From Hymenobacter artigasi (lineage in GTDB: Bacteria > Bacteroidota > Bacteroidia > Cytophagales > Hymenobacteraceae): a DNA stretch of 64,000 nt. The translations under genes were made by a program, and so were the position numbers. This document shows positions 1 to 9,800 of the stretch, one piece after another. Every line of letters begins with the position of its first letter. Within the stretch, counting starts at the first letter, position 1. The stretch covers positions 310,001-374,000 of the forward strand of contig NZ_JAAVTK010000003.1 of assembly GCF_012275535.1 (NCBI RefSeq). The letters are read 5' to 3'. Under the pieces are notes generated by a model that saw nothing but the letters and a program-made list of their open reading frames with translations, searched no databases and was not told the DNA's origin.

Positions 1-1
1 A

Positions 2-2323
2 ATCTTGGGCATTACGGCCTCGTGGCTATATCTGCGCTATACCAAGCCGGTATATAAGTCGACGTCTTTGCTCAAAATTGACGAGCGCAACGAAGGCAGC
101 GCTTTGGGCCTGGCCGGGCAGATGGCTCCAGCCGTGGTAGACAAAGGCCGCGGCAGCAAACTAGCCGGCGAGGTAGAGTTGATTAAGTCTAATATCATTT
201 ACCGGCGGCTGAAGGACTCGCTGGACCTTGATGTGAACTACTACGTGCAGGGCACGGTGCTGGAGTCGGAAATGTACGGAACCGCTCCTTTCCGCGTAGT
301 CTATAAAATCACTGACAACGCGCTGTATAACCGCAAGTTCGATTTGAAATTTGTAAATCAGCAGCGTTTTAAGCTCGACTTTACCAATCAAAACCGACCA
401 CAGGGCGGCGAATACGCGCTAGGGCAGACCATTGCATTGCCCGGCATTACGCTGCAGGTATTGCCAACAGATAGGCTGAGCATAGACGCACTGGAAAGCA
501 GCTACCATTTCACGGTGCAGGACGACAACACCCTGAACGCTTATCTGGATAAGAACCTGACTGTTGAGATTGTTAACCCGGACGCCAACACTATCGGCAT
601 CTCGTTCAACGACTTCAATGCAGTTAAGGCACAGGACATCGTCAATAAGATTGATTCGGTATACCTCGACGAAAAAATTGCCAGCAAGCAGGAAGCCACC
701 CAAAAGCAGCTTCGGTTTCTGGATAAGATTTCGGAGGAGAACCGCAAAAGCCTGCAGGATGCCGAAGACAACCTCCAAAATTTCGTACAGCGCTCCGGCA
801 CCTACGATGTGAAGGCCGAGGTAGGGACGCTTAGTTCGAAGCTGGAGAAACTGGAAGAGGACCGAATTAAGCTTGCGCAAACGTTGACTTTGCTGAGCCA
901 AGTTGCGCAGATGGCCCAGCAGGGCAACCTCACGCGCGACGAAAACCAGACCGTGCAGCAAAGCATTCCCGCACTGGCCGAGATTGAAGACCCGCAGCTG
1001 GGCGACCAATTGGCCGAGCTAAACAGCCTGCAGTGGAACCTGCGGCGCCTCTCACGCTCCTATACTGATAAAACGGAGGTAGTGCAGGCCGAACAGGCTA
1101 AAATCACCTTTACTCGCAACAACATCCAGCGCCTGCTGCTGCAAAATCAGAAGCTGCTGCGCCGCGGCATGGACGAGCTCAACGCCCAGCGCGCCAAGCT
1201 GACCGGCGAGCTGCAGAGTCTGCCCGAAAAGGGCACCGAGCTGGCCCGCCTGCAACGCCCGCTGGATTTGTACGAAAAGTCCTTCCTGATGCTGCTGGAC
1301 AAGAAGATGGAATTCAATATTGAGAAAGCCGGCACTACAGCCGACTTCCAGATTCTGTCGCCTGCCTCACCGCCCTCGCCGCCCATTTTCCCCAATCGGC
1401 TCATCGTGTATGCCGTGGGGCTGGTGGGCGGGCTGTTGCTGGGCCTGGGCCTGATTGCGGTGCGCTACTTCATGCACAACACGGTGACGAACGTACGGGA
1501 ACTGGAGCGCAACACCCGGGCCTCGGTGCTGGGCATTATCCCGACCTACGATAAGGAGAAAATGGAAGTGTCGCGCCTAGTGGTGGACAAGAACCCAAAA
1601 TCGGCCATTTCCGAGTCGATACGCTCCATTCGAACTAACCTGGATTTCATCAGCTCATCCAAAAAGAAACGCCTGATTTCAGTGACGTCCACCATCTCCG
1701 GCGAGGGCAAAACCTTTGTTACCGTGAACCTGGGTGGCATAATTGCCCTCTCGGGGCAGAAGGTCATCATCCTGGACCTGGATATGCGCAAGCCCAAAGT
1801 CAACTTGGCATTTGGGGCCGAAAACACGCGCGGCGTAAGTACCATCCTCATCGACCGGCACAACGTGCAGGAATGTATTCAGCCCACAAGTATTGACTCG
1901 CTCCAGTTTATCTCGGCCGGCCCTACGCCGCCCAATCCGTCAGAGCTGATTCTGAGCGACCGATTCGACAGTATGATTCAGGAGTTGTTCCAATTGTACG
2001 ACGTTATCCTGATTGATACACCCCCGGTGGGTTTGGTCACGGACGGTATCCTCATCATGCGTAAGGCTGACATCCCGCTTTATATTGTGCGGGCCGGCTA
2101 TTCGCGCAAGGCCTTCATCAAGAATATGAACCGGCTTATTCGCAGCAATAACTTCACGCGAATGTGCACCATTCTCAACGATGCGCAGTCGGGTGGTGGC
2201 TATGGTTATGGCTACGGCTACGGCTATGGATATGGCTATGGTGCGTATGGCCAGGGCTACTACGAGGAGCCTGCGTCTAAAAAACTGACCTTTGGCGAGA
2301 AGCTGAAGAAGTTTTTCACCTAA
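2..2323 (+). CDS. Wzc-like exopolysaccharide tyrosine autokinase (5' partial)
   Basis: This is a polysaccharide co-polymerase fused to a bacterial tyrosine kinase; such proteins control chain length and export of capsule or exopolysaccharide from the inner membrane. The reading frame is open to the window edge, so the start and most of the first membrane helix are missing. Seen in order (residues from base 5): remainder of helix 1 (1-12), periplasmic coiled-coil Wzz region, Pro-rich motif and second helix (about 460-490), then a cytoplasmic kinase domain with Walker A SGEGKT (about 565), Walker A' VIILDLDMRK (about 590) and Walker B ILIDTPP (about 667). The tail (about 731-757) is Gly/Tyr repeats with many Tyr, the expected autophosphorylation cluster. 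The matching CpsB-type phosphatase begins 14 bp downstream, so the two are almost certainly one operon. Confidence 0.93.
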   Translation: MLGITASWLYLRYTKPVYKSTSLLKIDERNEGSALGLAGQMAPAVVDKGRGSKLAGEVELIKSNIIYRRLKDSLDLDVNYYVQGTVLESEMYGTAPFRVVYKITDNALYNRKFDLKFVNQQRFKLDFTNQNRPQGGEYALGQTIALPGITLQVLPTDRLSIDALESSYHFTVQDDNTLNAYLDKNLTVEIVNPDANTIGISFNDFNAVKAQDIVNKIDSVYLDEKIASKQEATQKQLRFLDKISEENRKSLQDAEDNLQNFVQRSGTYDVKAEVGTLSSKLEKLEEDRIKLAQTLTLLSQVAQMAQQGNLTRDENQTVQQSIPALAEIEDPQLGDQLAELNSLQWNLRRLSRSYTDKTEVVQAEQAKITFTRNNIQRLLLQNQKLLRRGMDELNAQRAKLTGELQSLPEKGTELARLQRPLDLYEKSFLMLLDKKMEFNIEKAGTTADFQILSPASPPSPPIFPNRLIVYAVGLVGGLLLGLGLIAVRYFMHNTVTNVRELERNTRASVLGIIPTYDKEKMEVSRLVVDKNPKSAISESIRSIRTNLDFISSSKKKRLISVTSTISGEGKTFVTVNLGGIIALSGQKVIILDLDMRKPKVNLAFGAENTRGVSTILIDRHNVQECIQPTSIDSLQFISAGPTPPNPSELILSDRFDSMIQELFQLYDVILIDTPPVGLVTDGILIMRKADIPLYIVRAGYSRKAFIKNMNRLIRSNNFTRMCTILNDAQSGGGYGYGYGYGYGYGYGAYGQGYYEEPASKKLTFGEKLKKFFT

Positions 2324-2337
2324 TACACACATCATAA

Positions 2338-3108
2338 ATGGCTTCGCTCTGGCAACGTCTTTTTGGCGGGGCGACTTCCGCTTCGGTGGCTCCGGCCACG
2401 CTGGCAGCCCTGGCGACCGATATGCACTCGCACCTGCTGCCGGGCCTCGACGACGGGGCCGAAACGGTGGAGCATTCCCTGGACCTACTCCGAGCCTTGC
2501 GCGACCTCGGCTACCGCAAACTGGTGATGACGCCCCACATCATGGGCGACTTCTACAAGAATACGCCGGAAGGCATTCGGGCCGCGCTCAAGCTGCTGCG
2601 CGAGGCCGCTGCCGCTGCCGGCTTGCAAGATGTAGCCCTCGAATGTGCCGCTGAGTACTACCTCGACGAGTTTCTGGGCCAGAAGCTGGCCGATGGGACC
2701 GAGATGCTCACCTTCGGCGGCGATAAGCGCTACCTGCTGTTCGAAACCTCATACATGAACGAGCCGCTTAACCTGTTCGAAATCATTTTCGAGATGAAGG
2801 CGCAGGGTTACCAGCCGGTATTGGCTCATCCGGAGCGCTATACGTACCTCTACGGCCGCTTTGCCGAAATCGAGAAGATGCGCCGCGACTACGGTGTGCT
2901 GCTCCAAGTAAACCTGAACTCGCTGTCTGGCTACTACTCACCAGCCGCTAAAAAAGTAGCCGAGCAGTTGATTGATGGTGAACTGGTTGATTTCGTTGGC
3001 ACCGATACCCACCACCTGCGCCACACCGATACCCTGGCCCAGCGCACGCTCGTGCAGCCGTACATGGAAAAGCTGCTTCGGCTTCCTTTGCTGAACAATA
3101 CGCTTTAA
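2338..3108 (+). CDS. CpsB/YwqE-type tyrosine-protein phosphatase (PHP fold)
   Basis: A 256-residue metal-dependent phosphatase of the CpsB/CapC/YwqE family, which dephosphorylates the Tyr tail of Wzc-type kinases and so sets capsule polymer production. The PHP metal-binding motifs are all present: DMHSHLLPGLDDGA (H30, H32, D38), TPH (H67), ECAAEYY (E106), LAHPERY (H164) and GTDTHH (D223, H225). There is no signal peptide, in keeping with a cytoplasmic enzyme acting on the cytoplasmic kinase tail. It starts 14 bp after the kinase stop codon. Family and role are secure; the substrate is inferred from the neighbour. Confidence 0.93.
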   Translation: MASLWQRLFGGATSASVAPATLAALATDMHSHLLPGLDDGAETVEHSLDLLRALRDLGYRKLVMTPHIMGDFYKNTPEGIRAALKLLREAAAAAGLQDVALECAAEYYLDEFLGQKLADGTEMLTFGGDKRYLLFETSYMNEPLNLFEIIFEMKAQGYQPVLAHPERYTYLYGRFAEIEKMRRDYGVLLQVNLNSLSGYYSPAAKKVAEQLIDGELVDFVGTDTHHLRHTDTLAQRTLVQPYMEKLLRLPLLNNTL

Positions 3109-3181
3109 CCAATGGCTCGTTGGCAGTTGAGGACTCCTGCTGACCCTGCCTATTCGCCATCAGGCATTAATCCTTGATTTC

Positions 3182-4204
3182 ATGATATTTGTAACCGGCG
3201 GCACCGGCCTTATTGGTTCTTTTCTGTTGCGGGCGCTACGGGAGCGGGGGCTGGCCGTGCGCGCGTTGCACCGGGGCGCGGTACCTACCGGCGGTGCTCC
3301 CGGGGTGGAGTGGGTGGCCGGCGACCTGCTTGATACCGAACAGTTGCGGGTGGCCATCAGTCCCGATGTCACGCACGTATTCCACTGCGCGGGACTGGTA
3401 TCGTACGCACCGCAGGACGAAGACCTGCTGCTGAGCGTGAACGTGCAGGGCACCGCCGCCCTGGTCGATGCCTGCCTGGAGCGGCCGGGCATCCGGCTGG
3501 TGCACGTGTCGTCGGTGGCGGCGCTGGGCGGGCCGGCTGCGGGCGCGGCTGCGGCTCCGGGCGAGGTACTACCTGTTACCGAAAAAGCTTCCTGGGACCT
3601 GGGGGCGGCGCATCCGGCCTACGCCACCTCCAAATACCTGGGCGAACTGGAAGTATGGCGCGGCGTGGCCGAGGGGCTATCAGCCGTCATCGTGAACCCG
3701 TCGGTGGTGCTGGGACCCGGCGACTGGCACCGCAGCAGCACCCGTCTGCTACGCTACGCGCACCAGCAACACCGCTTCTACACCCGCGGCCTCATCAATT
3801 TCGTGGACGTGCGCGACGTAGTAGCCCAGCTACTGGCCCTGGCCTTCGACCAGCCTGCGGCCTATGGCCAGCGCTATATTCTGAGCGCCGAGGCCGTGCC
3901 GTTGGCCGACTTTTTTCGGCAGGCGGCGGCGGCCATGCAGCGCCGCCCCCCCACCGTGGCCGTGCCCGACTGGGCCGCTGAGATTATCTGGCGGCTGGAG
4001 CACGCCCGCGCCGTGCTCACCGGTGCGCGACCGCTCATTACCAAAGATACTGCCCGGGCCGGCCGGCAACCGGTGGTGTACAGCCACGCCAAAGTGCAAA
4101 GCGCTACCGGCCTAACATTCCGGCCGTTAGCTGATACCCTGGCGTGGTGCGCGGCCGAGCTGGGAGCGAAACCCGGCCCCCTCGAACCGGTTATCGTATC
4201 TTAG
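3182..4204 (+). CDS. NAD-dependent epimerase/dehydratase (extended SDR)
   Basis: A 340-residue extended short-chain dehydrogenase. The Rossmann motif TGGTGLIG is at residues 5-12 and the catalytic Tyr-x3-Lys is YATSK (Y147, K151), with Ser at 110-111. Proteins like this act on nucleotide sugars or on NAD(P)-linked reductions of small carbonyl compounds; the substrate cannot be read from the sequence. It lies 73 bp after the phosphatase in the same direction, so a role in polysaccharide precursor synthesis is possible but not shown. The similarity to dihydroflavonol-4-reductase-like SDRs (VFHCAG, VNPSVVLGPGDW) makes a house-keeping oxidoreductase equally plausible. Confidence 0.85.
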   Translation: MIFVTGGTGLIGSFLLRALRERGLAVRALHRGAVPTGGAPGVEWVAGDLLDTEQLRVAISPDVTHVFHCAGLVSYAPQDEDLLLSVNVQGTAALVDACLERPGIRLVHVSSVAALGGPAAGAAAAPGEVLPVTEKASWDLGAAHPAYATSKYLGELEVWRGVAEGLSAVIVNPSVVLGPGDWHRSSTRLLRYAHQQHRFYTRGLINFVDVRDVVAQLLALAFDQPAAYGQRYILSAEAVPLADFFRQAAAAMQRRPPTVAVPDWAAEIIWRLEHARAVLTGARPLITKDTARAGRQPVVYSHAKVQSATGLTFRPLADTLAWCAAELGAKPGPLEPVIVS

Positions 4205-4362
4205 CAACAACCAGATTGCACGGTTTTGGCCAATATTTGTTATTATTGATAGAGTACTGATAAAGTGGAGTGGAATGATTCCGGCGAGTAACGCCACAAA
4301 CGGTTCCGGCCGTTGGATTCAATAATCCACAAAACCAGATTAATCCACTTAACTGCGGTTTT

Positions 4363-5766
4363 ATGCGCATGAACGAACATTTTGAAAACCACCGGACCGT
4401 GCTGGATACCGTGCGTCGCTTCGAGCGCATGGTTGCCCAGCAGGAGTCTGTTTTCTTCGACCTGGAAGACTTCGAGAACATCATCGACCATTACGTGACG
4501 AGTGCCGAGTTTGATAAGGCGCTGCAAGCCTGTGAAGCAGCCCTCGGCCAATACCCCTTTTCTACCGAGCTGCTGATTGACCGGGCGCAAGTGACGGCTA
4601 TGCGCGGCGACTATACCGAAGCCGAGCGTCAGATTGACGCCGTAGCAGCCCTGGACCCTACCAATGCAGATGTGGCCGTAACCCGCGGCATTATCAGCAC
4701 GCAGCGGGGCGAATTTGCCCAAGCTGTAGAGTTTTTCCGGACTGGCCTGGAGCAGGAGCCCGAGCGCGAAGACATTCACTTCAACCTCGGCCTGGCATTT
4801 CAGAGCTGGCAGAAATTCAAAAGCGCTGCCAAGCACTACAAGCAGAGCCTGCGCCTCAACCCTGATAACGAAACCGGCGTGCAGGAGCTCCTGCACTGCC
4901 TGGATATTACGGCGCGGCTGGAAGAGCACGAGGATTTCTTCAAGCGCTTCACCGACGACGACCCGTACTCGGCCACGGCCTGGTACAACCTGGGCCAGTA
5001 CTGGTACCGCCGCGAGGACTTTACGAAGGCCGCCGAGGCCTTCGACTTCGCCGTGACCATCAGCGCCGATTTCTATGATGCCCACCACTGGTTGGCCGAC
5101 ACCTTCGTGTGCCAGCAGGAGTACCTGAAGGCCATTCCGGAGTTCGAGATGGCCTACCCGCCCGGCGAGCCCACCGATGAGGCCCTGTGCAACATTGGTG
5201 AGTGCTACGAAAAGCTGCGCGAGTGGGAGCCCGCCCGCAAGTACTACCGTCAGGCGCTGGAGCTGAACCCTGAGATGGATGAGGCCTGGTTTGGTCAGGG
5301 CGTGCTGCTGCAGGAGCAGGAGCGCTGGTTCGAGGCCATTCATTATTTCCGCAAGGCGACGGAGCTGTATGCCGAAAGCGGCGAATACTGGTCGGCGCTG
5401 GGTGCGGCCGAAAACCAGGTGGGCAACGTAGTAAGTGCCTTGGAGGCCTATGAGAAAGCCACCGAAGTAGCCCCCGACGACGTGCAGGGCTGGGTGAACT
5501 GGAGCGCCATTCTCTACGAGCAGGGCCACTTCGGCGAAGCCGTGGACCTCGTGCGCCACGCCGTGGAGCTGCACCCGCACGAAGCCCATTTTCACTACAT
5601 GCTATGCGCTTACCTGCTGGCCGATGGGCGAATGCGCGAGGCTTACGAGACCCTCGAAACTGCCCTCACGCTCAATTATGAGCAGCACATCACACTGTTC
5701 GACTACTTCCCCCAACTGCGGGAGCAGCCGGGCCTGAAACGCCTTATTGAGCAGTTTCGGAAATAA
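4363..5766 (+). CDS. Tetratricopeptide-repeat protein
   Basis: A 467-residue soluble protein made almost wholly of TPR helix pairs (for example the units around AVEFFRTGLEQEPEREDIHF and ARKYYRQALELNPEMDEAWF). No signal peptide, membrane helix or catalytic domain is visible, so it is probably a cytoplasmic scaffold. It is rich in Glu and aromatic residues. It stands alone: 158 bp separate it from the upstream epimerase, and a strong hairpin terminator follows 25 bp after its stop. Large TPR proteins of this type are widespread in Bacteroidota and rarely have an assigned function. Confidence 0.85.
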   Translation: MRMNEHFENHRTVLDTVRRFERMVAQQESVFFDLEDFENIIDHYVTSAEFDKALQACEAALGQYPFSTELLIDRAQVTAMRGDYTEAERQIDAVAALDPTNADVAVTRGIISTQRGEFAQAVEFFRTGLEQEPEREDIHFNLGLAFQSWQKFKSAAKHYKQSLRLNPDNETGVQELLHCLDITARLEEHEDFFKRFTDDDPYSATAWYNLGQYWYRREDFTKAAEAFDFAVTISADFYDAHHWLADTFVCQQEYLKAIPEFEMAYPPGEPTDEALCNIGECYEKLREWEPARKYYRQALELNPEMDEAWFGQGVLLQEQERWFEAIHYFRKATELYAESGEYWSALGAAENQVGNVVSALEAYEKATEVAPDDVQGWVNWSAILYEQGHFGEAVDLVRHAVELHPHEAHFHYMLCAYLLADGRMREAYETLETALTLNYEQHITLFDYFPQLREQPGLKRLIEQFRK

Positions 5767-5782
5767 AATTTCGGCTTACCGC

Positions 5783-5790
5783 TACTTTTG
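5783..5790 (+). promoter_or_regulatory. Possible -7 box (TACTTTTG)
   Basis: An exact match to the Bacteroidota -7 consensus TAnnTTTG, 101 bp before the phosphosulfolactate synthase start. It sits immediately before the terminator hairpin of the TPR gene, and no clear -33 TTG is seen, so it may be chance. Confidence 0.25.
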
Positions 5791-5791
5791 T

Positions 5792-5820
5792 AACCGCCCG
5801 TCAGCCGACGGGCGGTTTTT
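5792..5820 (+). terminator. Rho-independent terminator of the TPR gene
   Basis: A perfect 11-bp stem (AACCGCCCGTC at 5792-5802 with its complement at 5807-5817), loop AGCC, followed by a T run. It lies 25 bp after the TPR stop codon and separates it from the next gene. Confidence 0.85.
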
Positions 5821-5891
5821 CTTTGCTCGCGCCACCCGTTTTTTAGAGCGGGCAAGCTTTCCCCCAATTCACCCTATCCCCCTTATCATTA

Positions 5892-6722
5892 ATGAATTAC
5901 GACCTCTCCCAACTGCCGGAGCGCACCCCCAAGCCCCGCGAGCAGGGCTACACGATGGTGATGGACAAAGGCATGAGCCTGCGCGAAGTAGAAGACTTTC
6001 TGGAGGTAGGCGAAGCCTATACCGATGTGGTAAAGCTGGGCTGGGCTACTTCCTACGTAGTGCCCAACTTGAAGCGTAAGCTCGAAATCTATCGCGAAGC
6101 CAACATTCCGGTGTACTTCGGCGGCACGCTGTTTGAAGCCTTCATCATTCGCAACCAGTTCGACGATTACCGGCGCCTGCTGGACACTTATGGGATGGAG
6201 TATGCCGAGGTATCGGACGGCAGCATCGACCTCGACCACGAGCGTAAATGCGAGTATATCCGCGAGCTGAGCAAGTACGTGCGCGTGCTGAGCGAAGTAG
6301 GCTCGAAGGACGCCGAGAAAATCATTCCGCCCTATAAGTGGATTTCGCAGATGCAGACCGAGCTTGAAGCCGGGGCCATTAAGGTAATCGGCGAGGCCCG
6401 TGAGGGCGGCAACGTGGGTCTGTTCCGCAGCACCGGCGAGGTACGCTCGGGTCTGGTAGAGGAGATTCTGACCAAGATTCCCTCGGAGAAAATCCTGTGG
6501 GAAGCGCCGCAGAAAGCGCAGCAGGTGTGGTTCATCAAGCTACTGGGTGCCAACGTGAACCTGGGCAACATTGCTCCCAACGAGGTAGTGAGTCTCGAAA
6601 CCATCCGTTTGGGACTGCGTGGCGACACGTTCTCGCACTTCCTCGATATGGATGCCGTGGACCCCATGTTCCACCCGGCTGCCAAAACCAGCAAGCCCGG
6701 CACTTCGATGCCCCGCGGCTAG
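5892..6722 (+). CDS. comA: Phosphosulfolactate synthase
   Basis: A 276-residue TIM-barrel enzyme that adds sulfite to phosphoenolpyruvate to give phosphosulfolactate. The family hallmarks are present: the MDKG loop (24-27), VVKLGWATS with the putative catalytic Lys (K48), GGTLFEAF (78-85), EVSDGSID and EVGSKD, and the C-terminal LGANVNLGNI. The length is usual for the family. In archaea the product goes to coenzyme M, in Bacillus (YitD) to sulfolactate; in Bacteroidota neither fate is established, and supply of sulfopyruvate/cysteate for sulfonolipids is an attractive inference. No ComB, ComC or ComDE homologue is in the window. It is a single-gene unit bounded by terminators on both sides. 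Confidence 0.9.
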   Translation: MNYDLSQLPERTPKPREQGYTMVMDKGMSLREVEDFLEVGEAYTDVVKLGWATSYVVPNLKRKLEIYREANIPVYFGGTLFEAFIIRNQFDDYRRLLDTYGMEYAEVSDGSIDLDHERKCEYIRELSKYVRVLSEVGSKDAEKIIPPYKWISQMQTELEAGAIKVIGEAREGGNVGLFRSTGEVRSGLVEEILTKIPSEKILWEAPQKAQQVWFIKLLGANVNLGNIAPNEVVSLETIRLGLRGDTFSHFLDMDAVDPMFHPAAKTSKPGTSMPRG

Positions 6723-6754
6723 GGAAGCACGGCTAGTTTACTGCTTCAACCAAT

Positions 6755-6796
6755 AAAACAAAGGCCCATCATGCTGAGCATGATGGGCCTTTGTTT
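6755..6796. terminator. Strong bidirectional terminator
   Basis: A long perfect hairpin (arm AAAACAAAGGCCCATCATGC at 6755-6774, loop TGA, complement to about 6797) with A tract before and T tract after, so it can work on both strands. It ends the phosphosulfolactate synthase transcript. Confidence 0.85.
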
Positions 6797-6824
6797 TATG
6801 CGTGTCCGACTACCAGCATCTACA

Positions 6825-6860
6825 AAAAAAGCCGGCCTCCCTGCGGAGACCGGCTCTTTT
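6825..6860. terminator. Second hairpin terminator, for the convergent surface-protein gene
   Basis: Stem AGCCGGCCTCC (6830-6840) pairs with GGAGACCGGCT (6845-6855) with one mismatch, flanked by an A run and TCTTTT. It lies 24 bp beyond the stop codon of the minus-strand surface protein, so each convergent gene has its own hairpin. Confidence 0.75.
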
Positions 6861-6883
6861 ATTGGCCGGAGCCGTGGCGCAGC

Positions 6884-9800
6884 TTATTGCTTTACCACTT
6901 TCAGGTTTTTCACTTCGCCGGAAGGCAGGGTGATTTTCACCAGGTACATACCAGCTTTCAGGTCGCCCATACCGACTACCGAAGCATCGGTGAGACCGCC
7001 GGTCAGCACCACGTTCTGCTGCTGCAGGGTGCGGCCCGTCATGTCGGTCACCAACAGCTTGGCCGTGCCCGTAGCCGCCGATTGCAGGGCTACGTGGAGT
7101 TCGTTGCCAGCATTGAGGGGGTTGGGGTAAGCTACGAAGTTGGAGGCAGGAGCCTTGCCATCGAAGCTAACCACGGTCGGAGCGAAGAAAGCGTCTTTGC
7201 CGTCCAGGTCAAGCTGGTGCAAGCGGTAGTAGCGCTTGCCCGTTTTGTTGGCTTCTTTGTCTACATAGCTGTAGGTAGTGACCTGCGTGGTGTTGGGCGA
7301 AGCGCTCGGAACCGAAGTCAGCGTACGGTACTCGGTGCCATTGGTCGAAACCTGCACTTCGTAGCCTTTGCTGTTCTCTTCCGAAGCCGTCTGCCAAGTC
7401 ACCAGGGCATCGCTGCCGATGCGCTTGGCGTCGAACGCCATGAGGCGAACGGGCAGGGGAGTTTCAGTGCTACCCAGCGTGAACGTGGCGAATCTCGTCA
7501 CACCCGTTTTGGTAACGTTGTTGTTCACTTGGTCAACCGGGCCATCGCGACCAATCAGGCTGAAGGCACCACCACCGTTGTTCGAATAGAAGATGGTCAA
7601 CTGGTCTTCTGGAATGCTGCTGTTACCAGGGGTGCGGATGTCAGCACCGTTCAGGTCCTGCGTTTCCGAATCGCGGTAATGGAATACCATCGTAGCAATC
7701 AGGCCGCCAGTATTGGTCGTCTGGTCACCAGGACGTACGCCGAAGATACGACGGATGCCGAAGCGGCCGCTTACCGGAGCATAGGCTTCTACCGTGTTAC
7801 GAGTCACATCCACATTGCCGGGGCTATTGGTGCCGGTAAATGTCAGCGTCATGCCCATGTTGCCGTACGTGCGGGTTTCGCCTACCAATACACCCTGGCG
7901 GGTAGTACGGGCAAAACCGCGGAGGTAGGAGAAGTCCGTTTCGCCGTTGAGCTGAGCACCGTTATTACCATTTGTGATAGCCCGGTCAGCCAATACAATT
8001 ACCGACAACAGCGGCTTAAGGATATCAGTAGTCAAAACACCAGCATTGGCATTGAGCGCGGTGTAACGATTGGCAATGATGGGATTAACAGCGCCAACGC
8101 TAGGAGTCAGGAAGTTGATGGCTTCCGAAACGTTCATGATGCCAGCTACTGCTTTAGTTGCACCGCCCGAGATATCAACCCGAACAAACGAACCGCCGGT
8201 AATGGTCTGGTTTGCACTACCAGCGAACTCCATAATGGTGTTTTCGCGCTGAATGAAGCTGTCGAAGCTATTATCGAAGTCACCGTATACTTTCAGCTGG
8301 CCTACCACCAAGCGGGTAATAGAACGCGAACCCTGCGAAGTACCACCCATAATCAGGTTGAGACACTCGGCCGGACCCGAATTAAGGTTGCTGTAGGTAG
8401 GCGTCGCAACGTCAGAGTTAACGTTCGGGTACGGAACAGCGCTACCGGCACCCAAGTCACGAATCAGTGCATTCGTAGTTTTATTTGGTACACCAGCGCT
8501 CCAGTTGCGGGCATCGAACCAGTTGTCGTTGATGGAACCCGTCCAGATAGTCTGAGCGATTGGCGTACCGGTCACCGTGAAGTTGGCCGAGTAGTAGTTG
8601 GCAGGAGCACCGTTCGGGTCGGTGATGGTGAAGTTGGTATTCGTAATCGAGTTCGTTCCGCTGGCCTGGTAGTACACATCAACTACATAGTTGCCGGCAG
8701 CCGTGACAGCCGGGGTAGCAATCAGGTTGGGCTGTGGGTTAATGTTGTTAACACCGGGGTCGAGGATGAACGTACGCACACCGTTGACGGTATTGCCGGA
8801 CTGCGTGAGGTTGATGGGCTGGAAAGCACCGCCGGAAGTACCGCTCAAGCGGGTACGGTAGTAGAGCACTACGTTGCTGATGGTGTTGGCACCAGCTTCG
8901 GTAGTGGTTACGGACGTAAGGTTCAGGCGGAGTTGACCGTTGTTCACATCGTAAGCAGTGCCGTTGTTGGCCGCAGAACTCAGGTCAGCACCAACGAAGT
9001 TGCGCGACCCGGCGGGGTTAATGTTGTATGTAACCGAGCCGCTGTTGTTCGGAGCGATACCAATGGTATTACCTTGTACAGTAGGCGCAGGGGTTTTAGT
9101 ACCGGTTACGTCAAAAGTGGCAGCATACGAGTTGTTATCGTTGGCGCGCTGCGGCAGGCCCGTACCATTTACTTGGTAAGTGGCGTGGAACGTTACTTGG
9201 ATGGTGTAACCAACGCCAGCGCTGGCTACGAGGCTAATCAGGTTGGTATTGCCACTGCCGAGGGAGAAAGTGCGCACGCCACCGCTGGACGTTTGCTGAG
9301 CCAGTTGCAAAGTGCCTGTGCTAACCTGATTGAAACTTGGGTCAAAGAGCGTATAGTCCAAATTAGCACCATTCACAACGAAAGTGCCGGTTTCGGTCGT
9401 CGTGAGCGTACCGCCTTGCAGGATGAGTTGACCCGAGTTGATATCGAAAGCCGGAGCCGAAGTCGAGCCGGGCTTCTGGTCAGTTAACTTAACATTGAAA
9501 GCAGTACCGGGGTAATTAACAGTACCGTTGCCTTGGTCGACAGTAACCGATTCACCAGAGAACGTAACACCATTTGAAGGTGGAGCAACTAGAGTAAAGA
9601 CGGAGTTGCGGATAGTCGACGACTTAGCGTTATCATCGGTATCAGTTACTCTAAAGCGAATATCAAACCGGTTCGAAGTTCCAGGAGTCACGGAGCTTGT
9701 AGCCGAAGTAAGCAAGTTGATGGCTGCACCACTAATGGTGAACGTACGAATATTAGTACCTGCATCAAGTACACCAGTACCTAAGTCAATAGAAGTGAAA

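Noticed and set aside
3213..3981. Several plus-strand frames inside the epimerase gene
   Set aside because: Out-of-frame readings rich in Arg/Pro with no independent start or motif; typical of high-GC third-position bias.
6791..9487. Long open frame on the plus strand opposite the large T9SS protein
   Set aside because: It is a shadow of the minus-strand gene, with no start context, domain or motif; the minus-strand frame has a signal peptide and a sorting domain.
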